A stretch of DNA of 8,223 nt from Gammaproteobacteria bacterium. GTDB taxonomy: Bacteria > Pseudomonadota > Gammaproteobacteria > SZUA-229. Positions 1-6,865 of the stretch are shown piece after piece. Each line of letters begins with the position of its first letter. Within the stretch, counting starts at the first letter, position 1. Under the pieces are notes generated by a model. It did not search any database. It was not told the origin of the DNA and worked only from the letters and a program-made list of their open reading frames with translations. The position numbers and the translations under genes are program-made. The DNA lies in the NCBI GenBank assembly GCA_030641945.1, contig DAOWLL010000052.1:1-8223 (forward strand), in the 5' to 3' direction.

Positions 1-1
1 C

Positions 2-808
2 AGTTTTCATGGACGCACCATTGCAACGCTCTCTGCAACGGGCAATCGTAATGTACAGGCAGGCTTTGAACCCCTCGTACAGGGCTTTATTCGGGCGCCT
101 TATAATAATATCGAAGCAATAGAAAACATCGCCGGCAACAGCAGCAATGTCGTTGCGATCATGGTTGAACCAATACAGGGAGAGTCAGGTATTGTTGTTC
201 CTGATGCTGATTATCTGAACAATTTACGCAAAATCTGCGATGACAATGACTGGCTTTTGATCCTCGATGAAATACAAACCGGTATGGGGCGTACCGGTAA
301 ATGGTTCGCGTATCAGCATAACGGCATTGTTCCAGATATCATGACACTGGCAAAATCGCTGGGCAATGGCGTGCCTATTGGCGCTTGCGTAGCAAACAGC
401 AAGGCCGCTGAAGTGATGAAACCAGGCAGCCATGGCTCAACATTTGGCGGCAACCCGCTTGCTTGTGCCGCCGGTCTTGCCGTCATCAAAACCATAGCGC
501 AGGAAAATCTCGTTGAAAGAGCTGCAACGATCGGCAACCTGCTTCAACACAAGCTCCGTGCCGCCATAGGCAGTATTGCGGGTGTAACTGAGATTCGCGG
601 CCAGGGGCTGATGATTGGAATTCAGCTGGAAAAACCCTGCAAACAATTGATGACAGAAGCTCTACAACATGGACTTCTCATCAGTGTGCAATCTGAACAC
701 GTGATTCGTCTGCTACCGCCGCTGACCATTAGTGAAGAGCAGATTGATACATTAACAGATACATTAAGCTCACTTGTTATATCATTTCTGCAACAGGAAG
801 CCGCCTGA
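2..808 (+). CDS. argD: Acetylornithine aminotransferase, 3' part (5' end off window)
   Basis: PLP-dependent class III aminotransferase that makes N-acetylornithine from N-acetylglutamate semialdehyde in cytoplasmic arginine synthesis. The reading frame is open from the first bases; the visible 268 residues begin with SFHGRT, a motif of this family that in E. coli ArgD lies roughly 130 residues in, so the N-terminus and promoter are off window. Seen in order: VEPIQGESG (visible residues about 55-63), ILDEIQTGMGRTG, then TLAKSLGNGVPIGA, whose lysine (codon 353-355) is the expected Schiff-base lysine. The C-terminal part has RGQGLMIGIQL and RLLPPLTI, both usual. The nearest in-frame ATG (161) lies inside the conserved core and is not the real start. 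The related enzymes AstC and GabT share these motifs; the adjacent argF favours ArgD. No frameshift is seen. Confidence 0.93.
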   Translation, partial: SFHGRTIATLSATGNRNVQAGFEPLVQGFIRAPYNNIEAIENIAGNSSNVVAIMVEPIQGESGIVVPDADYLNNLRKICDDNDWLLILDEIQTGMGRTGKWFAYQHNGIVPDIMTLAKSLGNGVPIGACVANSKAAEVMKPGSHGSTFGGNPLACAAGLAVIKTIAQENLVERAATIGNLLQHKLRAAIGSIAGVTEIRGQGLMIGIQLEKPCKQLMTEALQHGLLISVQSEHVIRLLPPLTISEEQIDTLTDTLSSLVISFLQQEAA

Positions 809-833
809 GTGCATACATCAATGAGACCCTGTT

Positions 834-1739
834 ATGACTGTGCGCCATTTTCTAACACTTACAGATTTAACCAGTGGTGAACTATCCGCGATACTGCACC
901 GCGCAATAGAGCTTAAGGCTCTGCATAAAAAGCGAGAGAATTATCAGCCATTAAAAAATCGCATACTCGCGATGGTTTTTGAAAAATCATCCACACGTAC
1001 GCGCGTTTCTTTTGAAGCCGGCATGGCCCAGTTCGGCGGCCATGCCATCTTCCTCTCTCCGCGAGACACTCAACTTGGGCGCGGCGAGCCCATAGAAGAC
1101 AGTGCGCGCGTTCTTTCCAGCATGGCGGACTGTATAATGGTACGTACATTTGAGCACGAAAAAATTGAATGTTTCGCTGAATACTCATCTGTACCTGTGA
1201 TCAATGGACTTACTGATGAAGTACACCCATGCCAGTTACTGGCTGATATGCAGACATTTCTCGAGCACAGGGGCGATATCAAGGGCAAGACTGTAAGCTG
1301 GATTGGTGACGGCAATAATATGTGCCATTCTTATATGCATGCGGCAAAGCTGCTTGATTTTAAACTGAACATTGCCTGCCCGGAAGGCTATGACCCAAAC
1401 AGTGATTTTATTGACGAGACCTCAACCCATGTTGAGCAAATGCGTGATCCTGCTGAAGCATGCAAAGATTCCGATCTCATTGTTACCGATGTATGGGCCA
1501 GCATGGGCCAGGAAGATGAACAGGCGAGGCGTGAAGCCGCATTTGCACCCTACCAGGTAAACAGTAAACTAATGAGCGTTGCCAGATCCGATGCCCTGTT
1601 CATGCATTGCCTGCCTGCGCATCGTGATGAAGAAGTAAGTGCTGAGGTCATTGACGGCAATCAGAGTGTGGTATGGGACGAAGCCGAGAATCGGCTGCAT
1701 GCGCAAAAAGCCCTACTCGAATTCCTGCTTGTAGAGTAA
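834..1739 (+). CDS. argF: Ornithine carbamoyltransferase (anabolic)
   Basis: Cytoplasmic enzyme that joins carbamoyl phosphate and ornithine to give citrulline, the step after ArgD/ornithine release in arginine synthesis. At 301 residues it is near the length of the short anabolic type. The carbamoyl-phosphate loop STRTR is at residues 53-57, HPCQ at 131-134 with the LLAD that follows, the ornithine-side DVWASMG at 219-225, and HCLPAHR with the catalytic cysteine at 258-264. All key residues are present. The ATG at 834 is the only sensible start: an in-frame stop lies at 822-824, and the protein begins as the family does. The ribosome binding site is weak (only GAG near 824). It follows argD by 25 bp, so the two are probably cotranscribed. 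The reversed (catabolic) ArcB role is unlikely beside argD and without arcA or arcC. Confidence 0.97.
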   Translation: MTVRHFLTLTDLTSGELSAILHRAIELKALHKKRENYQPLKNRILAMVFEKSSTRTRVSFEAGMAQFGGHAIFLSPRDTQLGRGEPIEDSARVLSSMADCIMVRTFEHEKIECFAEYSSVPVINGLTDEVHPCQLLADMQTFLEHRGDIKGKTVSWIGDGNNMCHSYMHAAKLLDFKLNIACPEGYDPNSDFIDETSTHVEQMRDPAEACKDSDLIVTDVWASMGQEDEQARREAAFAPYQVNSKLMSVARSDALFMHCLPAHRDEEVSAEVIDGNQSVVWDEAENRLHAQKALLEFLLVE

Positions 1740-1746
1740 TCACGCC

Positions 1747-3987
1747 TTGCTTTCGTTTTGGCCAAAGCACAGAATTTCAACCATAGCACTCGGCATCATT
1801 GCGATGCTGTTTCAGCACACATCTATCGCACAAGATCTTGATTACTGTGCTGCGCGATATCCATCCATAACTTCATTTAAACCACCGCCCTATTTTGCCG
1901 AAGCCAGGCGAGAAAAAATTGACATAAGCGCAAACAAAACAATGTCCGGCAAAGACGGCTCATCGACCTTTGAAGGTGATGTCATCGTTGAACGGCACGA
2001 ACTCAGAATTAGAGCCGACATTGCCAGATTCGATAACACCAGCAGGGAGATATCAGTCCATGGAAACGTACACCTGGACACAATAAGCATGTCAATAGAT
2101 GCTGATAGCGGCAGATTTTTTCTGGACGATAATAATACGGAGTTCAGCAACATAAGCTTCTTTGTGCCTGAAACCCGTTTACGTGGATATGCTGAGCAGG
2201 TCACTTCAGATAGCAATAAATCAGCAGTTTTGTCTACATCAAGTATAACCAGCTGCCCTCCTGGTGATATTGACTGGCTACTGTCGGCAGATAAAATAGA
2301 GCTTGATCTGCAAGACGAATATGGCAAAGCCAGAGGCGTAGTGCTCAGGTTTCATAAAGTACCCTTTCTGTACACACCTTATATTGAATTTCCAATAAGC
2401 GACAAACGCCGCAGCGGTTTATTAACACCCTCATTTGGTACATCTTCATCCAGAGGATTTGAACTGGTCGTGCCCTGGTACTGGAATATCGCGCCCAATC
2501 ATGACGCCACCATTGCACCTCATTACATGGACAGGCGTGGCTTGCAGCTGGACACTCAATACCGTTATCTGACAAAAACGACGGACGGAACTCTCGATCT
2601 AAATTACTTAAACGAAGACCGCATCACCCTGGAGGAGCGTTATTCGCTGAAATACTTACAGCACACTAACTTCACCCGTAACGTCAGGCTAAATATTGAC
2701 TATAAAAATGTTTCAGACGACGAATACCTGCAGGACTTTTCATCAAGCCTGCTCGGGACCAGTACCACACACCTTAGTCAAAACGCAGACCTGGTCGCGA
2801 GTTATACAAACTGGCATATGCGCGCACTGCTGCAAAACTATGAAACACTGGACCCTACGATTGCAGAAAGCGACAAACCTTACAGTATGCTGCCTAAGCT
2901 GGCGCTAAGAGGTGATGAAGAACTTCTTGAAAACCTGGATTTCACCCTTGGTTCTGAATGGGTGAATTTCGTCCATGAAGACAACGTCAGCGTAGAAGGC
3001 CCCCGATTTAATATTCAACCCGGATTAGACCTTCAATTACAGAGCAGTGCCTGGTTCTTTAACCCGGCTATTGAGTACAACCACACCCAGTACAATGTGT
3101 CTGATGGAAGCGGAACGAAAATAGATACTGTAGACCTAAATCTCCCAATCACTTCGATTGATAGCGGCATGTTCTTTGAACGCAACATGTCAAACAAACT
3201 GGTACACACTCTCGAGCCCAGGCTCTTTTACCTGTATGTACCCTATGAAGATCAGAGCGGCCTGCCACTTTTTGACACCAGCGTCCCTGATTTCACCCTG
3301 GCGCAAATGTTCAGAAAAAATCGATTCAATGGTGGAGACCGCATAGGTGATGCAAACCAGGTGACGGCCGCGCTTAGATCCCGAATTATCAATCCCGCTA
3401 CGGGTAAAGAGTATATGCGCGCAAGCATTGGCCAGATTTATTACTTCGATGACCGCAGGGTGACACCAACCGACATCCCCGCGACCAGCAAGTCATCGGA
3501 CATCATTGCCGAGATCAACGGAACAGTGTCTAACTGGAGCGCCAATGCCGGCATAACATGGGACATCGAGCGGCACAACAGTGCAAAACATAACGCATCG
3601 CTACACTATGAATCCGATAATAATGCTATTTTCAATCTTGGCTACAGCAGAAGACGTCAAACGCCTACGAATATTGAACCACTTGAACAAACTGATGTTT
3701 CGTTGGTCGCACCTGTAGGCAGAAGTTTTACGCTTATTGGACGATGGAACTATTCACTTGAACAGGAACGTGACCTTGAAACAATTGCCGGCATCTCGTA
3801 TGAAAGCTGTTGCTGGTCAATGATAGTAGCGCTGCAGCGCAATCTCGTTCAATCAAGCACTATCGATGAGAACTATAACACCTCGATACTGTTCCAGCTG
3901 GTACTAAAGGGCCTGGGGAGCGTTTCCGGTGACAGTGCTGTCGACAAGTTAAAGCAGTCGATACTTGGATATAAAGACGAATACTAA
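1747..3987 (+). CDS. lptD: LPS-assembly outer-membrane protein LptD (TTG start)
   Basis: Outer-membrane translocon that, with lipoprotein LptE, inserts lipopolysaccharide into the outer leaflet. The 746 residues (E. coli 784) comprise a signal peptide (basic PKHR, hydrophobic stretch about 10-22, likely cut after SIA or SIAQ near 28-29), a periplasmic OstA/LptA-like jelly-roll at about 55-165, and a C-terminal beta-barrel from about residue 200. Barrel hallmarks are LYVPYEDQSGLPLFD near 498-512 and GGDRIGDANQ at 529-538. There are exactly four cysteines, C34, C170, C688 and C689, matching the E. coli pattern in which the first pairs with the third and the second with the fourth; this implies Dsb-dependent maturation. 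TTG 1747 is the only start that gives a complete signal peptide: an in-frame TAG lies at 1732-1734, and the next ATG (1804) would cut the hydrophobic core. It starts 7 bp after argF. Confidence 0.96.
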   Translation: MLSFWPKHRISTIALGIIAMLFQHTSIAQDLDYCAARYPSITSFKPPPYFAEARREKIDISANKTMSGKDGSSTFEGDVIVERHELRIRADIARFDNTSREISVHGNVHLDTISMSIDADSGRFFLDDNNTEFSNISFFVPETRLRGYAEQVTSDSNKSAVLSTSSITSCPPGDIDWLLSADKIELDLQDEYGKARGVVLRFHKVPFLYTPYIEFPISDKRRSGLLTPSFGTSSSRGFELVVPWYWNIAPNHDATIAPHYMDRRGLQLDTQYRYLTKTTDGTLDLNYLNEDRITLEERYSLKYLQHTNFTRNVRLNIDYKNVSDDEYLQDFSSSLLGTSTTHLSQNADLVASYTNWHMRALLQNYETLDPTIAESDKPYSMLPKLALRGDEELLENLDFTLGSEWVNFVHEDNVSVEGPRFNIQPGLDLQLQSSAWFFNPAIEYNHTQYNVSDGSGTKIDTVDLNLPITSIDSGMFFERNMSNKLVHTLEPRLFYLYVPYEDQSGLPLFDTSVPDFTLAQMFRKNRFNGGDRIGDANQVTAALRSRIINPATGKEYMRASIGQIYYFDDRRVTPTDIPATSKSSDIIAEINGTVSNWSANAGITWDIERHNSAKHNASLHYESDNNAIFNLGYSRRRQTPTNIEPLEQTDVSLVAPVGRSFTLIGRWNYSLEQERDLETIAGISYESCCWSMIVALQRNLVQSSTIDENYNTSILFQLVLKGLGSVSGDSAVDKLKQSILGYKDEY

Positions 3988-4004
3988 GACGAAATAGAAC
4001 AACT

Positions 4005-5330
4005 ATGTGCAATCAACATCTATGTAAACTCAACAAGTTAATATTCGCAATTATTATAACGGCAATGGCGGGCATCAACAGCGCCAATGCTATTGAGCCT
4101 CTTGACAGCATTGCCGTTGTTGTAAACGACGACGTCATCACCAGTAAAGAACTTGAAGACAAGATTAAATATTACGAGAACCAGATACGATTGAGCAGCG
4201 GCTCGGTTTCAGATATGGACAGCCTGAAAAAACAGGTACTGGAACGCATGATACGCGACAAAGTCCAGCTGCAGCAAGCAGCGCAATTAGGCATTCAATT
4301 TGACGATATAAGCCTTAATAGAATGATCGACGCCATGGCGAAGAAAAACAAATTATCGCTCAACGAACTGCGCACAACCCTGGAACAGGAGGGCATTGAT
4401 TTTAGTGACTTTCGCAACCAGACACGTGATGAGTTGATTATCCAGGAGCTGCAAAAACGCATGGTGGCAGACAAGGTCAATGTGACCAGCCAGGAGTTAA
4501 AACAGTTTACAGAAAGCAACGTACAACAGGACAAAAGTGGTACCGAGTTTCATCTGCTGCATATACTAGTTGCCACACCGGAGAGCGCCAGCCCGGAGGA
4601 TATCCAGCTATCACAACAAAAAGCAGAAAATATTTATCAACAGTTGCTTCAAGGCACTGATTTCAAGCAAATGGCGATGCGTGAATCAGACGGCAGCAAT
4701 GCGCTCAATGGTGGCGACCTTGGCACAAGAAAAGCCAATGAGTTACCCGAATTGTTTTTACAGGCGATTGAAGGACTAAAACAGGGAGAAGTCAGCGTGC
4801 CCGTTCGAAGCGCGAGCGGCTTTCATTTATTAAAGCTGGCCGGCACAAGCAACAATGTTGAAATGGTTACTCAAACCCATGCACGCCACATTCTGATAAG
4901 GACCAGCGCAGATATTGATGATGATGATGCCCGCCAAACCCTGCTAGACCTCAAACAACGCATTGAACAAGGTGAAGACTTTGCAGATCTAGCCAATGAA
5001 TATTCTGAAGACCCGGGCTCAAAGATTAAAGGCGGCGATCTCGGCTGGGCCAACCCAGGAACATTCGTGCCTGTATTCGAAACTGTAATGGAATCACTCA
5101 CCGACGGAGAAATATCCGAACCTTTTAAAAGCCAGTTTGGCTGGCACTTAATGCAGCTACTCGAGCGCCGCGAGATCGATATGGCCAAAACGGTTATGGA
5201 GGCCAAGGCAATGCAGGCGATTCGGGCACGCAAAATTGATGAAGAACTACGTTTATGGCTACGCAGAATTCGTGACGAAGCCTATATTGAGTATGTTGAC
5301 GCGAGCTTGAACCCCGAGCAGAAAAAATAG
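4005..5330 (+). CDS. surA: Periplasmic chaperone / peptidyl-prolyl isomerase SurA
   Basis: Periplasmic chaperone that escorts unfolded outer-membrane barrel proteins, LptD among its known clients, to the BAM complex. The 441 residues (E. coli 428) show a signal peptide with a hydrophobic stretch IFAIIITAMAGI and a cleavage site after ANA near residue 30. The mature protein begins IEPLDSIAVVVNDDVIT, as in the SurA N-terminal domain. Two parvulin domains follow: the first at about 182-280 (from HLLHILVATP to GFHLLKLAG), the second at about 293-388 (from ARHILIRTSAD to GWHLMQLLERR). Each has the GGDLG motif. A C-terminal helix-rich tail completes the chaperone core. The gap from lptD is 17 bp with no recognisable strong ribosome binding site, consistent with cotranscription. 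In most relatives pdxA comes next; here rsmA does. Confidence 0.96.
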   Translation: MCNQHLCKLNKLIFAIIITAMAGINSANAIEPLDSIAVVVNDDVITSKELEDKIKYYENQIRLSSGSVSDMDSLKKQVLERMIRDKVQLQQAAQLGIQFDDISLNRMIDAMAKKNKLSLNELRTTLEQEGIDFSDFRNQTRDELIIQELQKRMVADKVNVTSQELKQFTESNVQQDKSGTEFHLLHILVATPESASPEDIQLSQQKAENIYQQLLQGTDFKQMAMRESDGSNALNGGDLGTRKANELPELFLQAIEGLKQGEVSVPVRSASGFHLLKLAGTSNNVEMVTQTHARHILIRTSADIDDDDARQTLLDLKQRIEQGEDFADLANEYSEDPGSKIKGGDLGWANPGTFVPVFETVMESLTDGEISEPFKSQFGWHLMQLLERREIDMAKTVMEAKAMQAIRARKIDEELRLWLRRIRDEAYIEYVDASLNPEQKK

Positions 5331-5339
5331 CCATTTATA

Positions 5340-6122
5340 ATGCAACATCGTGCAAAGAAGCGCTTTGGCCAGAATTTCCTGGTTGACTCCAATGTTATCG
5401 ATAAAATTATTCACAGCATCAATCCAGAACCTGAAGATCACATCATTGAAATTGGTCCAGGCCTTGGCGCCCTGACGCAACCATTATTAAAAACATTAAA
5501 TCGACTCGACGTTATTGAGCTGGACAGGGACGTCATTCCCGAACTTAACAAACTTAATGGGAACGAGAGACTTCATATACACAATATTGATGTACTCGCA
5601 TTTGACTTTACAGAATTCGAACAGTCCAATTTTGAACTGCAAAAAGTAAGAATAATTGGCAATCTTCCCTACAACATCTCAACAGCTGTGTTATTTCATC
5701 TGATTAAGCATAGAAACATCATTCAGGATCTTCACTTCATGCTGCAAAAAGAAGTTGTTGAACGCATCGCCGCCGCTACTGGATCACGCGACTATGGCAG
5801 GTTATCTGTCATGATGCAGTTATACTTCAGAATCAGCCCATTATTCACCGTTGCGCCGCAATGCTTCAGACCCATACCCAGGGTTGAATCTGCCATCGTT
5901 CGCCTGACGCCTAAAACCGAACTATTAATTGATTTTAATGAACATGATGCTTTTGCAGATCTGGTCAGGCAGGCTTTTTCCCAGCGGCGGAAGACAATAA
6001 AAAACACCTTAAAAGGCATTTGTGATACAGACCAATTGGATGCAGCGGGCATTGACCCGGGCAAAAGGCCCCAGGAACTTGCTATAGATGACTATATCAG
6101 GCTGTTTCGGCAGATACATTAA
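5340..6122 (+). CDS. rsmA: 16S rRNA dimethyladenosine transferase RsmA (KsgA)
   Basis: Dimethylates two adjacent adenines (A1518 and A1519 in E. coli numbering) in the 3'-terminal hairpin of 16S rRNA, a late checkpoint of 30S subunit assembly; loss gives kasugamycin resistance. The 260 residues show the full set of motifs: KRFGQNFLVD at 7-16, SAM motif I EIGPGLG at 37-43, the ribose-binding acidic residue E60 in VIELDRD, D84 in the adenine-contact motif, and the catalytic NLPYNIS at 108-114. FRPIPRVESAIVRL and FSQRRKTIKNTLKG follow in the C-terminal domain. The start ATG lies 9 bp after surA and aligns with the usual N-terminus; I see no clear Shine-Dalgarno, so translation may depend on the surA message. 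It is the last gene before the 341-bp gap with the large hairpin. Confidence 0.97.
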   Translation: MQHRAKKRFGQNFLVDSNVIDKIIHSINPEPEDHIIEIGPGLGALTQPLLKTLNRLDVIELDRDVIPELNKLNGNERLHIHNIDVLAFDFTEFEQSNFELQKVRIIGNLPYNISTAVLFHLIKHRNIIQDLHFMLQKEVVERIAAATGSRDYGRLSVMMQLYFRISPLFTVAPQCFRPIPRVESAIVRLTPKTELLIDFNEHDAFADLVRQAFSQRRKTIKNTLKGICDTDQLDAAGIDPGKRPQELAIDDYIRLFRQIH

Positions 6123-6200
6123 ATTGTAGTGGATAAACCCAATCTGGCGGTTTTAAATATTAATTTCTATATAGACTGATAGTCAAAAACTAAAAAGTAT

Positions 6201-6308
6201 TTCACCACAGAGTCACAGAGGTCACAGAGTTTTACTTTGTTAACTGCGCCTGTGGCGCTGTTAACAATACAGAGCTTTTCTCTGTGTCCTCTGTGACTCT
6301 GTGGTGAA
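6201..6308. repeat. Large CACAGAG inverted-repeat (hairpin) element
   Basis: The left arm (6201-6229) and right arm (6280-6308) are reverse complements over 29 bp with a single T-T mismatch (6222 with 6287). Each arm is itself built of three CACAGAG units: 6206-6212, 6214-6220 and 6223-6229 on the left, spaced 8 and 9 bp, mirrored on the right. The 50-bp centre contains a second hairpin. Flanks are A-rich on the left and T-rich on the right (TCAAAAAC at 6183-6190, GTTTTTGA at 6311-6318, exact reverse complements). From memory, hairpins with the same CACAGAG core are dispersed in many bacterial genomes as intergenic repeats; that is not verifiable here. It could be a non-autonomous mobile repeat and could also terminate rsmA transcription. 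Confidence 0.88.
6237..6267. repeat. Inner hairpin nested in the CACAGAG element
   Basis: Positions 6237-6250 and 6254-6267 are reverse complements over 14 bp with one T-T mismatch (6245 with 6259), around a TGT loop. The stem joins a GC-rich tip (GCGCC/GGCGC) to a base containing GTTAAC on both sides (6239-6244 and 6260-6265). It sits near the middle of the larger dyad, so the folded RNA or single-stranded DNA would be a long stem, an internal loop, and then this tip. A fourth ACAGAG (6269-6274) beside it can alternatively pair with CTCTG at 6280-6284. Confidence 0.85.
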
Positions 6309-6394
6309 TTGTTTTTGAATTTATTTTGGGTGTGGTCTAATCTGAACCCTGTTTTTTATCCGCTAGACTTATACAATTAAATTATTCTGGTGCC

Positions 6395-6404
6395 GCTGAT
6401 CAGC
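6395..6404. promoter_or_regulatory. Palindrome GCTGATCAGC upstream of the apaG promoter
   Basis: This is a perfect 10-bp palindrome just upstream of where the -35 region of the apaG promoter would fall. A second GCTGAT copy (6403-6408) overlaps its right half in direct orientation. The position fits a regulator site, but the palindrome is short and I do not recognise it as a known operator. Confidence 0.2.
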
Positions 6405-6428
6405 TGATTTATCTACTCAGGCCACAGA

Positions 6429-6437
6429 TGATATAAT
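6429..6437 (+). promoter_or_regulatory. Extended -10 promoter for apaG
   Basis: TGATATAAT holds a perfect -10 hexamer TATAAT (6432-6437) preceded by the extended -10 TG (6429-6430) with one base between. The -35 region at 17-bp spacing, TTATCT (6409-6414), is poor, which is typical where an extended -10 carries recognition. Transcription would start near 6444, giving a leader of about 20 bases with the ribosome binding site at 6450-6456. The promoter would drive apaG, the methyltransferase gene and apaH separately from the upstream genes. Confidence 0.6.
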
Positions 6438-6449
6438 CAAAGCATTGCT

Positions 6450-6456
6450 GGAGGAA
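6450..6456 (+). promoter_or_regulatory. Ribosome binding site of apaG
   Basis: GGAGGAA lies 7 bases before the ATG at 6464 (9 bases from the GGAGG core). It fixes the apaG start and is much stronger than the sites before argF, lptD, surA or rsmA. Confidence 0.8.
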
Positions 6457-6463
6457 CGCGATT

Positions 6464-6844
6464 ATGTCTAACAATACCTACGATATAAGTATCGATGTGC
6501 GGCCGGCCTACATCGCTGAGCAGTCCGACCCCAGCAGTAATCACTATGTGTTCTCTTATACAGTTACCATAAAAAATATCGGTAATATTCCTGCACAATT
6601 ACTCACGCGGCACTGGATCATCACCGACGGTGATGGGGAAATTCAGGAGGTCAAAGGCGAGGGTGTCGTTGGAGAAACACCTTATTTAAGACCAGGAGAA
6701 GACTTTTGCTACACATCCGGTACAATGATGAAAACCCCCGTCGGCACCATGCACGGCAGTTATCAGATGATCGCAGAAGATGGTGTCAATTTTGATGCTG
6801 AAATTCCATCATTCAGCCTCAATGTACCACATATGCTGCATTAG
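6464..6844 (+). CDS. apaG: ApaG protein (DUF525 family)
   Basis: Small cytoplasmic protein with a fibronectin-III-like beta-sandwich fold; its biochemical role is not settled, though the gene commonly travels with rsmA and apaH. The 126 residues match the usual length (E. coli 125). Family signatures are seen: YVFSYTVTIKNIG near residues 28-40, LLTRHWIITDGDG near 43-55, the glycine-rich GEGVVGETPYLRPGE near 60-74 with YTSG after it, and PVGTMHGSYQM near 91-101. The start is fixed by a strong ribosome binding site and by the family N-terminus. The gene has its own extended -10 promoter and is separated from rsmA by 341 bp, whereas in E. coli and many relatives rsmA and apaG are almost contiguous. 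The next gene starts 21 bp later. Confidence 0.95.
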   Translation: MSNNTYDISIDVRPAYIAEQSDPSSNHYVFSYTVTIKNIGNIPAQLLTRHWIITDGDGEIQEVKGEGVVGETPYLRPGEDFCYTSGTMMKTPVGTMHGSYQMIAEDGVNFDAEIPSFSLNVPHMLH

Positions 6845-6865
6845 CCTCTCACAGGCCGAAGCCTC

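Larger units (their letters stand above)
6127..6365. repeat. Possible outer terminal inverted repeats (TAGYGGATAAA)
   Basis: TAGTGGATAAA at 6127-6137 and TTTATCCGCTA at 6355-6365 are reverse complements at 10 of 11 positions and bracket the CACAGAG dyad. If they are true ends, the element is about 239 bp long and has no coding capacity, as expected of a MITE-like repeat. No convincing target duplication abuts them: the nearest direct repeat, ATTAAATT at 6118-6125 and 6376-6383, is AT-rich and sits asymmetrically. The match could be chance. Confidence 0.35.
6123..6463. other. rsmA-apaG intergenic region (341 bp)
   Basis: No plausible gene is seen on either strand. The region holds, from left to right: an AT-rich stretch; the 108-bp CACAGAG dyad (6201-6308) with its nested inner hairpin; a T-rich flank; a possible outer inverted repeat (6127-6137 with 6355-6365); a 10-bp palindrome (6395-6404); and the apaG promoter and ribosome binding site. 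A weak sigma70-like pair TTGAAT (6315-6320) and TAATCT (6338-6343) with a 17-bp spacer also occurs, but each box has only four of six consensus bases, so I do not call it as a separate promoter. Confidence 0.85.

Noticed and set aside
1804..1806. ATG as the start of lptD
   Set aside because: Starting here would remove the basic n-region and half of the hydrophobic core of the signal peptide, which an outer-membrane protein needs.
1890..2327. 145-codon open frame on the minus strand inside lptD
   Set aside because: It is antisense to a well-conserved region of LptD, has no recognisable domain and no ribosome binding site I can see; the composition is a serine/leucine-rich shadow of the real frame.
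4871..5233. 120-codon open frame on the minus strand inside surA
   Set aside because: It overlaps the second parvulin domain of SurA and reads as a serine/arginine-rich shadow without family features.
6206..6229. Short tandem CACAGAG units as a possible CRISPR array
   Set aside because: The units are 7 bp at 8-9 bp spacing and mirrored in an inverted arm; there are no spacers of useful length and no cas genes.
6118..6383. ATTAAATT at 6118-6125 and 6376-6383 as a target-site duplication
   Set aside because: It is AT-rich, starts within the last codons of rsmA, and lies 1 bp from one proposed end but 10 bp from the other, so chance is the simpler explanation.
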